Assembly: GCF_004799345.1 (NCBI RefSeq)
Contig: NZ_SSMC01000001.1
Span: 1,116,001-1,180,000 of the forward strand
Direction of reading: 5' to 3'
Origin: Robertkochia marina
GTDB taxonomy: Bacteria; Bacteroidota; Bacteroidia; Flavobacteriales; Flavobacteriaceae
Length of the DNA: 64,000 nucleotides
The stretch's first letter is position 1; the number at the start of each line of letters is the position of its first letter. The notes under the pieces were generated by a model. That model was not told the origin of the DNA, did not search any database, and worked only from the letters and a program-made list of their open reading frames with translations. Below, one piece after another: positions 42,642-52,011 of the stretch. A program made the translations under genes and the position numbers.

Positions 42642-45600
42642 ATGTACCTGATCTTCGATACTGAAACTACCGGTTTACCCAAGCGTTGGGATGCCCCGAT
42701 TAGCGATACCGAAAACTGGCCGAGAGCCATACAGATCGCCTGGCAGCTCCATGATGAAATGGGTAACCTGGTTGATCAGCAGGATTATCTGATCAAACCG
42801 GAAGGATTTAATATTCCGTTCGATGCCGAGCAAATTCACGGTATCTCTACAGAGCTCGCCATGGAACAGGGAGTTGGGCTTGATGAGGTGCTGGAGAAGT
42901 TCAATGCAGCCCTTGATCAGACGAAATTCGTTGTTGGTCAGAACGTAGGTTTTGATGTGAATATCATGGGGGCCGAATTTTACCGTCAGGGAGTCTCCTC
43001 CAAAATGGAAGAATTACCGGTATTGGATACCTGTACCGAAGAAACGGCTTTACTGTGCCAGATACCCGGAGGTCGAGGGGGTAAATTTAAACTGCCTACC
43101 CTGACCGAACTTCATGAATATCTTTTTGGGGAACCCTTTGCAGAGGCACACAACGCAACGGCCGACGTAGAGGCTACCACGCGCTGTTTTTTCGAGCTGA
43201 TACGAAGAGGCAGGGGCTTTACTACAGAACAGCTGGATGTAGCTCCTGATTATTTCGACCGCTTTTCTAAAGAGAACCCTCAGACGATACAGCTGATCGG
43301 GTTAGAACATCTCAACCTAAAAGCCGAATCGGAAAAGATCAGGAAGCAGTTAAAGAAAACCGAACCTGCTGCAGGACTGTCTAATGAAGAGATAAAACAG
43401 AATATTGCAGAACTGGCTGACACCACTTTTGCACATTTACATAACCACTCCCAGTTCTCTATTCTTCAGGCTACCTCCAGTGTGCCTGACCTTGTACAGG
43501 CCGCTGCCAAAGCAAAAATGCCTGCTGTAGCCCTGACAGATATCGGGAACATGATGGGAGCTTTTCACTTTGTGAAAGAGGTTGGAGCGCACAACAAGGC
43601 TGCCGAGGCTCAGGCCAAAGAGGCTGCAGAGAAGGGAGAAGAGCCTGAGCTGCTGCCCATGAAACCTATCGTAGGGTGCACGCTGAATGTATGTGAAAAT
43701 CACCAGGATAAATCGGTAAAAGATAATGGTTACCAGGTGGTGTTTCTTGCAAAAAATAAAAAGGGGTACCACAACCTGGCAAAAATGTCATCAATAGCCT
43801 TTACGGAAGGATTTTACTATGTGCCGCGTATTGATAAGAAGGTGGTTCAGCAGTATAAAGATGATATCATTGTACTTACCGGTAACCTTTACGGGGAGGT
43901 GCCTTCTAAGGTGCTCAATGTAGGGGAGAACCAGGCTGAAGAAGCCCTCTTATGGTGGAAGCAGGAATTTGGCGAGGATCTGTATATGGAGCTCATGCGC
44001 CACGGACAGGAAGATGAAGACCGTGTGAACGAAGTCCTGGTTAAACTGGCTGAAAAGCATGAGGTTAAACTCGTTGCCACCAATAACACCTATTATATTG
44101 CGAAAGAAGATGCCAATGCACATGACATTCTTCTTTGTGTAAAAGACGGAGAAAAGAAAGACACACCCATTGGTCGCGGACGTGGGTACCGTTATGGCCT
44201 GCCTAACGAAGAGTATTACTTCAAGGATCAGGATGCCATGAAGGAGCTGTTTAAAGATCTGCCTGAAGCCATTACGAATATCAGTGAGATCGTTGATAAG
44301 ACAGAGCCTTTTGTTCTTGCCAGAGACGTACTGCTCCCAAAATTTGATATTCCCGAACAATTTCAGGTAGCCGAAGATGATGAAGATGGCGGAAAACGCG
44401 GAGAGAATAAATACCTGAGACACCTCACCTATGAAGGGGCTAAGGCCAGGTATGAAGAAATTACCGATGAGATACGAGAGCGGCTTGATTTTGAGTTAAG
44501 CGTTATTGAGAATACCGGATATCCCGGATACTTTTTGATCGTATGGGACTTTATCGATGCTGCCCGAAAAATGGGAGTATCTGTAGGACCGGGTCGTGGT
44601 TCTGCAGCAGGTTCTGCAGTTGCCTACTGTCTCGGGATTACGAATATGGACCCTATTGCCTATGATCTCCTCTTTGAGCGGTTCCTGAATCCTGACAGGG
44701 TATCACTTCCCGATATTGATATCGACTTTGATGATGAGGGTCGAAGCCGGGTAATGGATTATGTGATCGAGAAATACGGTGCCAACCAGGTTGCCCAGAT
44801 CATCACCTATGGTACCATGGCTGCAAAGTCATCGATCAGGGATACAGCAAGGGTACTCGACCTGCCTCTTAGCGATGCCGATCGAATTGCCAAGCTCATC
44901 CCCAATATGAAGCTGGGTAAGATCTTTGGCCTGGATGACAAGGGATTAAAGGAGAAGCTGAGATCTGAAGAACTTGAAAAGGTTAATGAGTTAAAGAATA
45001 TCTCTGAGGGAGACGATCTGGAGGCGCTTACCGTAAACCAGGCCAGGGTGTTGGAAGGTTCGGTAAGAAATACGGGAATTCACGCCTGTGGGGTGATCAT
45101 AACCCCCGATGATATTACCAAGTTCGTGCCGGTGTCTATCGCCAAAGACTCCGACCTTTATGTTACCCAGTTTGACAACTCGGTAGTAGAGAGTGCAGGA
45201 TTGCTTAAGATGGACTTCCTGGGGTTGAAGACGCTTACCCTGATCAAAGACACGGTAAAGCTTATTAAGTATAAACACGGGATCGAGTTAAATCCCGACG
45301 AGATACCTCTGGATGATGAGAAGACCTATGAGCTCTTCCAAAGAGGTGAAACCGTAGGTATTTTTCAATATGAATCTGCCGGGATGCAGAAACATATGAA
45401 AGACCTTAAACCTACCGTCTTTGCCGACCTTATTGCCATGAACGCCTTGTACCGTCCCGGTCCGTTAGAATACATTCCTTCCTTTATCCGTCGTAAACAC
45501 GGTGATGAAGAGATCGTGTATGACCTGCCGGCCATGGAGGAATACCTCAAAGAGACCTATGGTATTACCGTATACCAGGAGCAGGTAATGTTGCTTTCGC

Positions 45601-47027
45601 AATCGCTTGCCGGGTTTACCAAAGGTGAAGCCGATGTACTTCGGAAGGCCATGGGTAAAAAGATCTTCGCACTTCTGGAAGAGTTGAAGCCCAAATTTCT
45701 TGATGGAGGCGAGGCTAAAGGACATCCGAGAGATGTGCTGGAAAAGGTATGGAAAGACTGGGAAGCATTTGCGTCTTATGCATTTAATAAATCGCATTCT
45801 ACCTGCTATGCATGGATCGGTTATCAGACCGCCTATCTAAAAGCCAATTACCCTGCTGAGTATATGGCTGCCGTGTTGTCTAACAACATGAATGACATCA
45901 AGCAGGTTACCTTCTTCCTGGAGGAATGTAAGCGAATGGGTCTTACTGTATTGGGGCCTGATGTAAATGAATCTTTCTACAAGTTTACCGTTAACCAGGA
46001 CAACGCCATCCGTTTCGGAATGGGCGCTATTAAAGGGGTAGGTAGAGGTGCCGTAGACACTATTGTAGAATGCAGAAAGGACGGCCGTTACCGTTCGGTA
46101 TTCGATCTGGCCAAACGCATCGATCTGCGGGCTGCGAACAGGAAGGCATTTGAAAACCTTGCCCTGGCAGGCGGTTTTGACTCCTTTGGAGATACGCACA
46201 GAGCCCAGTATTTTCACCAGGAAGCAGACGGGATCACCTTTTTGGAAAAGGCGATTAAATACGGGGCAAAATACCAGGAAAATGCCAATTCATCTCAGGT
46301 GAGCCTCTTTGGGGAGGCCAGTGAAGTTCAGATTCCTGAACCGGTGGTGCCTCCTTGTGAAACCTGGGGAACCATGGAAAAGCTCAGGCAGGAAAAAGAA
46401 GTGGTGGGGATCTATATTTCCGGACACCCCCTGGATGACTTTAAGATCGAGCTGGATACTTTTTGTAACGGGAACGTTGGTATGTTTCACGATCTGCACA
46501 GTATCGTAAACCGGGAGATCGCCTTTGGAGGTGTGGTATCTGAGGTGCAGCACAGGGTGTCAAAAAATGGTAAGGGCTGGGCAGCTTTCTTTGTTGAAGA
46601 CTATAATGATTCGTATGAATTCCGGATGTTTGGAGAAGAGTATTTGAAGCTTCGACACTTCCTGGTGCCAAACAGTTTCGTATTCTTTAAGGTGTTTGTG
46701 AGAGAAGGGTGGACCAATAAGGATACCGGAAAGAAGGGAGAACCAAGGCTGCAGTTTAACAGCATGATGCAATTGCAGGATGTTATGGAATCTTTTGCAA
46801 AAAAGATTACCTTACACCTGAAACTGGAAGACCTGAAAGAGGAACAGGTTGCAGCATTAAAAGAGATCGTCTCTGAGCATCAGGGAGAGCTGCCCCTGTA
46901 TGTGACTGTTCATGGCATAGAAGATCAGATGATGATCAAAATGCCCAGCAGGAAACAAAAGGTGGCGATCAGTGTAGGGCTTTTAAATGCTCTCAAAGAG
47001 GCTGATGTACATTACAAGCTCAATTAA
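42642..47027 (+). CDS. dnaE: DNA polymerase III alpha subunit with N-terminal proofreading exonuclease
   Basis: The protein has 1461 residues. Residues about 1-190 are a DnaQ-like DEDDh exonuclease: IFDTETTGLP, VGQNVGFDVNIM, HNATADVEATT. After a linker comes the PHP domain (FAHLHNHSQFSILQATSS), then the C-family polymerase core with catalytic acids in LPDIDIDFDDEGR and the YRPGPLEYIPSF and YQEQVML segments. Helix-hairpin-helix and OB-fold regions follow. The fusion of epsilon-like proofreading with alpha is typical of many Bacteroidota. It is the main replicative polymerase. The gene is monocistronic. Confidence 0.96.
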   Translation: MYLIFDTETTGLPKRWDAPISDTENWPRAIQIAWQLHDEMGNLVDQQDYLIKPEGFNIPFDAEQIHGISTELAMEQGVGLDEVLEKFNAALDQTKFVVGQNVGFDVNIMGAEFYRQGVSSKMEELPVLDTCTEETALLCQIPGGRGGKFKLPTLTELHEYLFGEPFAEAHNATADVEATTRCFFELIRRGRGFTTEQLDVAPDYFDRFSKENPQTIQLIGLEHLNLKAESEKIRKQLKKTEPAAGLSNEEIKQNIAELADTTFAHLHNHSQFSILQATSSVPDLVQAAAKAKMPAVALTDIGNMMGAFHFVKEVGAHNKAAEAQAKEAAEKGEEPELLPMKPIVGCTLNVCENHQDKSVKDNGYQVVFLAKNKKGYHNLAKMSSIAFTEGFYYVPRIDKKVVQQYKDDIIVLTGNLYGEVPSKVLNVGENQAEEALLWWKQEFGEDLYMELMRHGQEDEDRVNEVLVKLAEKHEVKLVATNNTYYIAKEDANAHDILLCVKDGEKKDTPIGRGRGYRYGLPNEEYYFKDQDAMKELFKDLPEAITNISEIVDKTEPFVLARDVLLPKFDIPEQFQVAEDDEDGGKRGENKYLRHLTYEGAKARYEEITDEIRERLDFELSVIENTGYPGYFLIVWDFIDAARKMGVSVGPGRGSAAGSAVAYCLGITNMDPIAYDLLFERFLNPDRVSLPDIDIDFDDEGRSRVMDYVIEKYGANQVAQIITYGTMAAKSSIRDTARVLDLPLSDADRIAKLIPNMKLGKIFGLDDKGLKEKLRSEELEKVNELKNISEGDDLEALTVNQARVLEGSVRNTGIHACGVIITPDDITKFVPVSIAKDSDLYVTQFDNSVVESAGLLKMDFLGLKTLTLIKDTVKLIKYKHGIELNPDEIPLDDEKTYELFQRGETVGIFQYESAGMQKHMKDLKPTVFADLIAMNALYRPGPLEYIPSFIRRKHGDEEIVYDLPAMEEYLKETYGITVYQEQVMLLSQSLAGFTKGEADVLRKAMGKKIFALLEELKPKFLDGGEAKGHPRDVLEKVWKDWEAFASYAFNKSHSTCYAWIGYQTAYLKANYPAEYMAAVLSNNMNDIKQVTFFLEECKRMGLTVLGPDVNESFYKFTVNQDNAIRFGMGAIKGVGRGAVDTIVECRKDGRYRSVFDLAKRIDLRAANRKAFENLALAGGFDSFGDTHRAQYFHQEADGITFLEKAIKYGAKYQENANSSQVSLFGEASEVQIPEPVVPPCETWGTMEKLRQEKEVVGIYISGHPLDDFKIELDTFCNGNVGMFHDLHSIVNREIAFGGVVSEVQHRVSKNGKGWAAFFVEDYNDSYEFRMFGEEYLKLRHFLVPNSFVFFKVFVREGWTNKDTGKKGEPRLQFNSMMQLQDVMESFAKKITLHLKLEDLKEEQVAALKEIVSEHQGELPLYVTVHGIEDQMMIKMPSRKQKVAISVGLLNALKEADVHYKLN

Positions 47028-47103
47028 ATGTTCTATTGAGAACGCATATAATTGCATAACCAAAACATATCTGGGCGCTGTAAGGTTTGGTAAAATATTT
47101 GAC

Positions 47104-47111
47104 TAAATTTG
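47104..47111 (+). promoter_or_regulatory. -7 box of the trxA promoter
   Basis: TAAATTTG lies 48 bp before the trxA start. A TTG at 47087-47089 lies 14 bp upstream, shorter than the usual spacing. Confidence 0.5.
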
Positions 47112-47158
47112 CGTTTTGCAGGTTAAGATAAAACAACAATAAACTAAAATTATATACA

Positions 47159-47476
47159 ATGGCATTAGAAATAACCGATGCTACTTTTGACGAAGTAGTT
47201 TTAAAAAGTGATAAACCGGTAATGGTAGATTTTTGGGCAGCATGGTGTGGTCCTTGTAGAATGGTAGGACCAATCATCGATGAGCTCAGTAATGAGTTTG
47301 ATGGTAAAGCCGTGGTTGGTAAGGTCGATGTAGATGCCAACCAGGAGTTTGCTGCTAAGTACGGTGTACGTAATATCCCTACGGTATTGGTGTTCCAAAA
47401 CGGAGAGGTTGTTGGAAGACAGGTAGGAGTAGCGCCTAAGAACGTATACTCTGAGGCACTGGAAAAACTGATGTAA
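47159..47476 (+). CDS. trxA: Thioredoxin
   Basis: The protein has 105 residues, the size of thioredoxin 1. The active site is WAAWCGPCRM, the cis-proline is in NIPTVLVF, and there is no signal peptide, so it is cytoplasmic. It reduces protein disulfides, for example in ribonucleotide reductase. A hairpin follows at 47497. Confidence 0.96.
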   Translation: MALEITDATFDEVVLKSDKPVMVDFWAAWCGPCRMVGPIIDELSNEFDGKAVVGKVDVDANQEFAAKYGVRNIPTVLVFQNGEVVGRQVGVAPKNVYSEALEKLM

Positions 47477-47496
47477 GCACAGTATTATCTATATAG

Positions 47497-47530
47497 AAAA
47501 AGGTTTGGCCGTAGGTCAAACCTTTTTTAT
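47497..47530 (+). terminator. Terminator after trxA
   Basis: AAAAAGGTTTG and CAAACCTTTTTT form an 11-bp stem around gccgtaggt, 20 bp after trxA. Confidence 0.88.
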
Positions 47531-47668
47531 TTTTATACAGGTGCCCCCTGTGAAATACTGCTGCGCAATTTCACGGGGCCGGGTCATTCGCTGTATCTTT
47601 TTAAGCCTTGCTTAAAAAGGATGCCGCTACTACCCCTGGCACATAAATAACCTTTAAAACCACCGGCC

Positions 47669-48058
47669 ATGCCAAGTATTTTTACCCGCATCATTAACGG
47701 AGAGATTCCCTGTTATAAGATCGCTGAAGACGACAATTATTTTGCCTTCTTTGATATTAACCCCAATGCAAAAGGGCACACCCTGTGTATCCCTAAAAAA
47801 GAAGTTGATAAGATCTTTGACATGGAAGAGGACGCCTATATCGGGCTGATGGCCTTTTCACGCAAAGTAGCTCACGCCCTGGAGAAGGCGGTTGACTGTA
47901 AAAGGGTAGGAATAGCCGTAGTGGGTCTGGAAGTGCCACATACCCATGTGCATCTTATTCCCTTAAATGATATGAAGGAAATGACCTTTCAGCATAAGGT
48001 AAAAATGAGTCCGGAAGAATTTGAGGCTCTGGCCCAAAAGGTCAGGGAGCAGCTGTAA
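47669..48058 (+). CDS. HIT-family protein (HINT-like)
   Basis: The protein has 129 residues. FTRIINGEIPCYKIAEDD, FDINPNAKGHTLCIPKK and the triad VPHTHVHLIPL identify a housekeeping HINT-type nucleoside phosphoramidase. It is unlike the island HIT protein at 13012, which has a PRGGIR tail. The 3' end overlaps the convergent zinc-ribbon gene by 17 bp. Confidence 0.93.
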   Translation: MPSIFTRIINGEIPCYKIAEDDNYFAFFDINPNAKGHTLCIPKKEVDKIFDMEEDAYIGLMAFSRKVAHALEKAVDCKRVGIAVVGLEVPHTHVHLIPLNDMKEMTFQHKVKMSPEEFEALAQKVREQL

Positions 48059-48407
48059 ATAATTCAGGCTGCTGCCATACAAACCAGGAAGCAGTGGCTG
48101 CCAGCAGTAAAAGGATGATCACCAGGTAGGCTGTTTTCTTTATGCGGAAGACCTGTTTGGGTTTTCCCATGCTTTTCAGGTAGAAAGCCTTTACCCGCTC
48201 CAGGTCATCAGTATAGCGCACCGGATAGATGGGGGTTTCACATTTTTTACAGGTGATGTCTTCCGAGAGATCGGTAGAAAGTTTGTAGAACCAGAAGTTC
48301 TCGATCTCTTTTTGGTAAACCGTAAAAAGTAAGCTGTTACTGGCGTAACATTCAGGGCAATTGCTTGATAAGGTCGCTTCCTGAAAAACTTTTCGGCGAT
48401 GACTCAT
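48042..48407 (-). CDS. Zinc-ribbon protein with C-terminal membrane anchor
   Basis: The protein has 121 residues. Two CxxC pairs (NCPECYAS and TCKKCETP) form a probable zinc ribbon, and a single hydrophobic helix (AYLVIILLLLAATASWFVW) lies near the C-terminus. No known family is recognised. The start overlaps the stop of the histidine kinase gene by 1 bp (TAATG), so it is coupled to the kinase and may assist or modulate it. Confidence 0.75.
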   Translation of the reverse strand: MSHRRKVFQEATLSSNCPECYASNSLLFTVYQKEIENFWFYKLSTDLSEDITCKKCETPIYPVRYTDDLERVKAFYLKSMGKPKQVFRIKKTAYLVIILLLLAATASWFVWQQPELFTAAP

Positions 48408-49549
48408 TATTGGGCTGTTTTTAAGATGATTTGCATTGTTGTTCCTTTGTCTATCGCAGACTGTAACACCTTCACCTTTCCGTCATGATAATCTTCAATG
48501 ATTCTTTTAACAAGCGATAGTCCTAATCCCCATCCTCTTTTTTTGGTGGTGAATCCTGGTTCAAATATACGAGTATAATAATTTTTAGGAATTCCCTTAC
48601 CATTATCTGTGATATTTATGCGCACAAATTTCTCATCCCCTGAAATGGAGACCGCTAATTCTCCCTTTCCCTTCATGGCGTCGATAGCATTTTTTACCAG
48701 GTTTTCAATGGTCCAGCTGTATAGCTGACTATTGATCATTGAATAATACTCTTCCTTATCTGAATCGTAGTCTATTTGTACCTGCTTCGAGGTACGGGCA
48801 CCGAGATAATCAAGGGTGGTCCTGGTTTCATTTACCAGGTTTTTTCGTTCTAACGCAGGAACAGAGCCGATCTTGGAAAACCGGTCTGTAATGGTCTCCA
48901 GCCTGGAAATGTCTTTTTCTATTCCATAAGTGATCTCGGGGTTTACCTGTCCTTCACTTTTAAGGATCTCATTCCAGCCTATCAGAGAAGATATGGGAGT
49001 TCCTATCTGATGAGCCGTTTCTTTAGCCATTCCTGCCCATAATTTATTCTGCTCACTGATCTTGGATGTTCTGTAAAAGAAGTAAACAACAGCGGCAAAC
49101 AAGACGATGATCAATACCAGGGCTACCGGGTAATATTTCAGGTTGTTCAACACTTCAGAATTCCCGTAATACAAGGTGCCGTAAAGATCATTTTTGTAAG
49201 AGACCTCTATAGGGGCATTTTCCTGGGCATACTGTCTGATCTTTTTTCGGAGGTATACACTGTCATTAGCACGTTTTTCCGGAATGTTGTTTACTCTTAA
49301 CTCCCCATCGATGCCTAAATAGATCATAGGGGTGCTGTTGTTGGTTTTTAACACTTCAAAGGTGAGGTCGCCCAGATCACGATCAAGATCGGTGGTTTGC
49401 AGAAATTCGGCCTGTGCCTCTGCCCAGATCTTCATCTTTGTGCGCTCTTCTTCTTTGAATTTTTGGAAGAAGATGTAGGTGTTAAAAAGTATGGAAACAA
49501 CTATTGCGAAAGAAGAGACGATAAGTATCCAACGGGTGGTTTTATTCAT
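48407..49549 (-). CDS. Membrane sensor histidine kinase
   Basis: The protein has 380 residues. Two membrane helices (about 8-28 and 135-158) flank an about 100-residue extracytoplasmic sensor. The phosphoacceptor is the histidine in MAKETAHQIGTPISSL. The ATPase domain has the N box ENLVKNAIDA, DNGKGIP and GWGLGLSLVKRI. No response regulator is adjacent, so its partner is elsewhere. The downstream gene, a zinc-ribbon membrane protein, overlaps by 1 bp. Confidence 0.92.
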   Translation of the reverse strand: MNKTTRWILIVSSFAIVVSILFNTYIFFQKFKEEERTKMKIWAEAQAEFLQTTDLDRDLGDLTFEVLKTNNSTPMIYLGIDGELRVNNIPEKRANDSVYLRKKIRQYAQENAPIEVSYKNDLYGTLYYGNSEVLNNLKYYPVALVLIIVLFAAVVYFFYRTSKISEQNKLWAGMAKETAHQIGTPISSLIGWNEILKSEGQVNPEITYGIEKDISRLETITDRFSKIGSVPALERKNLVNETRTTLDYLGARTSKQVQIDYDSDKEEYYSMINSQLYSWTIENLVKNAIDAMKGKGELAVSISGDEKFVRINITDNGKGIPKNYYTRIFEPGFTTKKRGWGLGLSLVKRIIEDYHDGKVKVLQSAIDKGTTMQIILKTAQ

Positions 49550-49678
49550 GAATTGGCAGTAAAAAGGCTTAGCTTATTTATAAATATAAAAGAAAAACCC
49601 GGGAATTTATTGTTTGCCAGGTGGTAAAAACATTTTTTCACCTCTTGCAGAATGGCTATTTTTGTTCAAAATTTTACC

Positions 49679-50557
49679 ATGCTAACCATTGATCCTAAAG
49701 ACGTTTCTACCGCTAAGCTTCACGGGTATTTACTTGGGGCAGTCGGGCCCAGGCCTATTGCTTTTGCAAGTACCATAAGTAAAGACGGGCATGTTAATCT
49801 TTCTCCGTTCAGCTTCTTCAATGTGTTTAGTGCCAATCCACCGGTCATGATATTTTCACCGGCCAGAAGGGTTCGTGATAATACGACCAAACATACCCTT
49901 GAAAATGCCATGGCAACAAGGGAGGTTGTGGTGAATGTGGTTAATTACGATATCGTACAGCAAATGTCGCTCAGCAGTACTGAATATCCTGAGGGGGTTA
50001 ACGAGTTTGAAAAAGCAGGATTAACCATGCAGGCTTCAGAGGTGGTGACTCCTTTTCGGGTAAAAGAGTCGCCTGTACAGTTTGAGTGCAAGGTGCTGGA
50101 GGTAAAATCTCTTGGTGCTGAGGGTGGAGCCGGTAACCTGGTGATCTGTGAAGTGGTAAGGATGCATATTGATGAAAACATTCTTGATGCCGATGGCAGA
50201 ATTGATCAGCACAAGATTGACCTGGTGAGTCGTATGGGCGGTAATTGGTATTCCCGGGCCAATATGGGACTGTTTGAAGTACCCAAGCCTCTTTCATCGC
50301 TTGGTATTGGGGTTGACAGTATTCCTGAAGCTATTAGGCTGAGCAAGGTGCTAACCGGAAACGACCTGGGTAAGTTGGGAAATATCGAGCAATTGCCACA
50401 GGATGATGAGGTGGCCGCCTATTTAAAAGGATCGGTAGAGGCCAGGAAGGTGATCAGCTCCGGCGAAGAAACTGAAGTGCATGCTATGGCACACGAGTTA
50501 TTGAATGAAAATAAAATTGCCGAAGCCTGGAAACTGCTTTTGGCTGCAATGAAATAA
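49679..50557 (+). CDS. Flavin reductase-like FMN-binding protein
   Basis: The protein has 292 residues from the ATG at 49679, chosen because family members usually begin MLTIDPK; an ATG at 49652 adds nine residues. GAVGPRPIAFASTISKDGHVNLSPFSFFN and the ARRVRDNTTKHTLENA segment are the FMN-binding split-barrel signature. An unusually long C-terminal helical region follows (about 205-292). Members are FMN reductases or FMN-binding oxidoreductases. The DUF3127 gene starts 25 bp downstream. Confidence 0.88.
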   Translation: MLTIDPKDVSTAKLHGYLLGAVGPRPIAFASTISKDGHVNLSPFSFFNVFSANPPVMIFSPARRVRDNTTKHTLENAMATREVVVNVVNYDIVQQMSLSSTEYPEGVNEFEKAGLTMQASEVVTPFRVKESPVQFECKVLEVKSLGAEGGAGNLVICEVVRMHIDENILDADGRIDQHKIDLVSRMGGNWYSRANMGLFEVPKPLSSLGIGVDSIPEAIRLSKVLTGNDLGKLGNIEQLPQDDEVAAYLKGSVEARKVISSGEETEVHAMAHELLNENKIAEAWKLLLAAMK

Positions 50558-50581
50558 ACAGACTTTAATTTTAATTATTAC

Positions 50582-50956
50582 ATGGAAGTACAAGGAAGAA
50601 TCAAGATGATTGGAGAGACTAAGACCTTTGGCAGCAATGGTTTTAGAAAGAGAGAGGTTGTGGTAACCACAGAAGAACAGTATCCGCAGCACCTTATGAT
50701 CGAATTTGTTCAGGATAAAACAGATCTGCTGAATGCCTTTAGCGTAGGGCAAGAGGTAAAGGTGAGTATTAATCTGAGAGGGAGAGAATGGGTGAGTCCG
50801 CAGGGAGAAACCAAGTACTTCAACACCATTCAGGGATGGAGAATTGAAAACCTGGAACAGCAGGCGCCGTCAGGGATGCCTCCTGTACCGCCGGAAGATG
50901 CCTTTGAACCGGCAAACGATTTTAGAGAGGAAGATCATGACGATCTCCCTTTCTAA
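50582..50956 (+). CDS. DUF3127 protein (OB-fold-like)
   Basis: The protein has 124 residues. MEVQGRIKMIGETKTFGSNGFRKREVVV, then NLRGREWVSPQGETKYFNTIQGWRIE, mark DUF3127, an about 85-residue single-strand-binding-like beta barrel common in Bacteroidota. The disordered acidic tail ends DDLPF, closely resembling the C-terminal peptide of SSB that recruits repair proteins. A role in DNA or RNA binding is likely but unproved. It ends in the hairpin at 50978. Confidence 0.85.
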   Translation: MEVQGRIKMIGETKTFGSNGFRKREVVVTTEEQYPQHLMIEFVQDKTDLLNAFSVGQEVKVSINLRGREWVSPQGETKYFNTIQGWRIENLEQQAPSGMPPVPPEDAFEPANDFREEDHDDLPF

Positions 50957-50977
50957 AAAGATAGGTTATGATATAGA

Positions 50978-51006
50978 AAGGAAGGTTGTGTACCTTCCTT
51001 TTTTTA
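50978..51006 (+). terminator. Terminator after the DUF3127 gene
   Basis: AAGGAAGGT and ACCTTCCTT pair perfectly around tgtgt and are followed by a T-run, 21 bp after the stop. A second hairpin, tgtcccggc-ttttg-gccgggaca, lies at 51022-51044. Confidence 0.85.
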
Positions 51007-51208
51007 TTTGGACAAAAAAAATGTCCCGGCTTTTGGCCGGGACAAGATGTTGTGGTTTTAGGTTTTGCCTTTATGTAAACTCAAAAAGCAATGATGAAAA
51101 TAAGTGGTTTTTAAAGGCATTATAAAGTTGTCATAATTTTTTGGATATATCAAGAAAAAAATAAAAAAATTGACACATCATCAAATTTTGACGTTATAAT
51201 AATCAGAT

Positions 51209-51847
51209 ATGTATTTTCTTAACAAAGATCTCGTTTTCCCTCCGGTGAGTGCTGCTTCCCCTGAAGGAGTAGTGGCGGCGGGTGGTGACCTTCGCCCGGA
51301 CCGCTTGCTGCTGGCCTACCGGTCAGGGATCTTTCCGTGGTTTGAAGACGGGTCGCCTATTTTATGGTGGAGTCCCGATCCCAGAATGGTGCTTTTTCCG
51401 GAGGAGCTGAAGATACGTAAGAGCATGAGGCAGTTCATGAGAAACACCACCTGGAAGGTTACCAGAAACAAGGCTTTCAGACAAGTGATCAGGGAATGTG
51501 CCCTGATAAAACGCCCGGGGCAGGCCGGCACATGGATCACGGCCGAAATGATAGAAGCCTATACCCACTTACATGAAATGGGGTATGCGCAGTCGGTAGA
51601 GGTATGGGAAGAAGATGAACTTATTGGCGGACTCTACGGTATTGACCTCGGACATGTTTTTTGTGGTGAAAGTATGTTTGCCAGGAAAAGCAACGCCTCC
51701 AAACTGGGTTTCGTAAAGCTGGTTGAAACCTTAAGAGATGAGAACTATGCCCTTATCGATTGCCAGGTGTATACTGAGCATTTGGCCAGCCTTGGTGCCC
51801 GGGAGATCGATCGGGAGGAGTTTATGCAGATATTAAATAACGATTAG
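51209..51847 (+). CDS. aat: Leucyl/phenylalanyl-tRNA-protein transferase
   Basis: The protein has 212 residues. FPWFEDGSPILWWSPDPRMVLFPEELKI and the GGLYGIDLGHVFCGESMFARKSNASKL core are diagnostic. It attaches Leu or Phe to N-terminal Lys/Arg, marking proteins for ClpAP/ClpS degradation. Monocistronic. Confidence 0.96.
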   Translation: MYFLNKDLVFPPVSAASPEGVVAAGGDLRPDRLLLAYRSGIFPWFEDGSPILWWSPDPRMVLFPEELKIRKSMRQFMRNTTWKVTRNKAFRQVIRECALIKRPGQAGTWITAEMIEAYTHLHEMGYAQSVEVWEEDELIGGLYGIDLGHVFCGESMFARKSNASKLGFVKLVETLRDENYALIDCQVYTEHLASLGAREIDREEFMQILNND

Positions 51848-52011
51848 AACAGACCTCCCCATCCGTGATCGTTTTTTGAAGTTTGCAGTGAGCAGTTGGA
51901 GGTGTAAATTCGATATAATTCATATTTCCATGGGCGAAATAGCTAAGAGGTAAAGTGGTAAAAGGGTGAAAAAACAGCTTCGAAGGCTGAGCACAGTCAA
52001 TTGCCGACTAA

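Noticed and set aside
49652-49678. Earlier ATG for the flavin reductase
   Set aside because: Family members begin at the MLTIDPK position; the extra nine residues are not conserved in kind. A TATTTTTG at 49657 was considered as a promoter box but leaves almost no leader.
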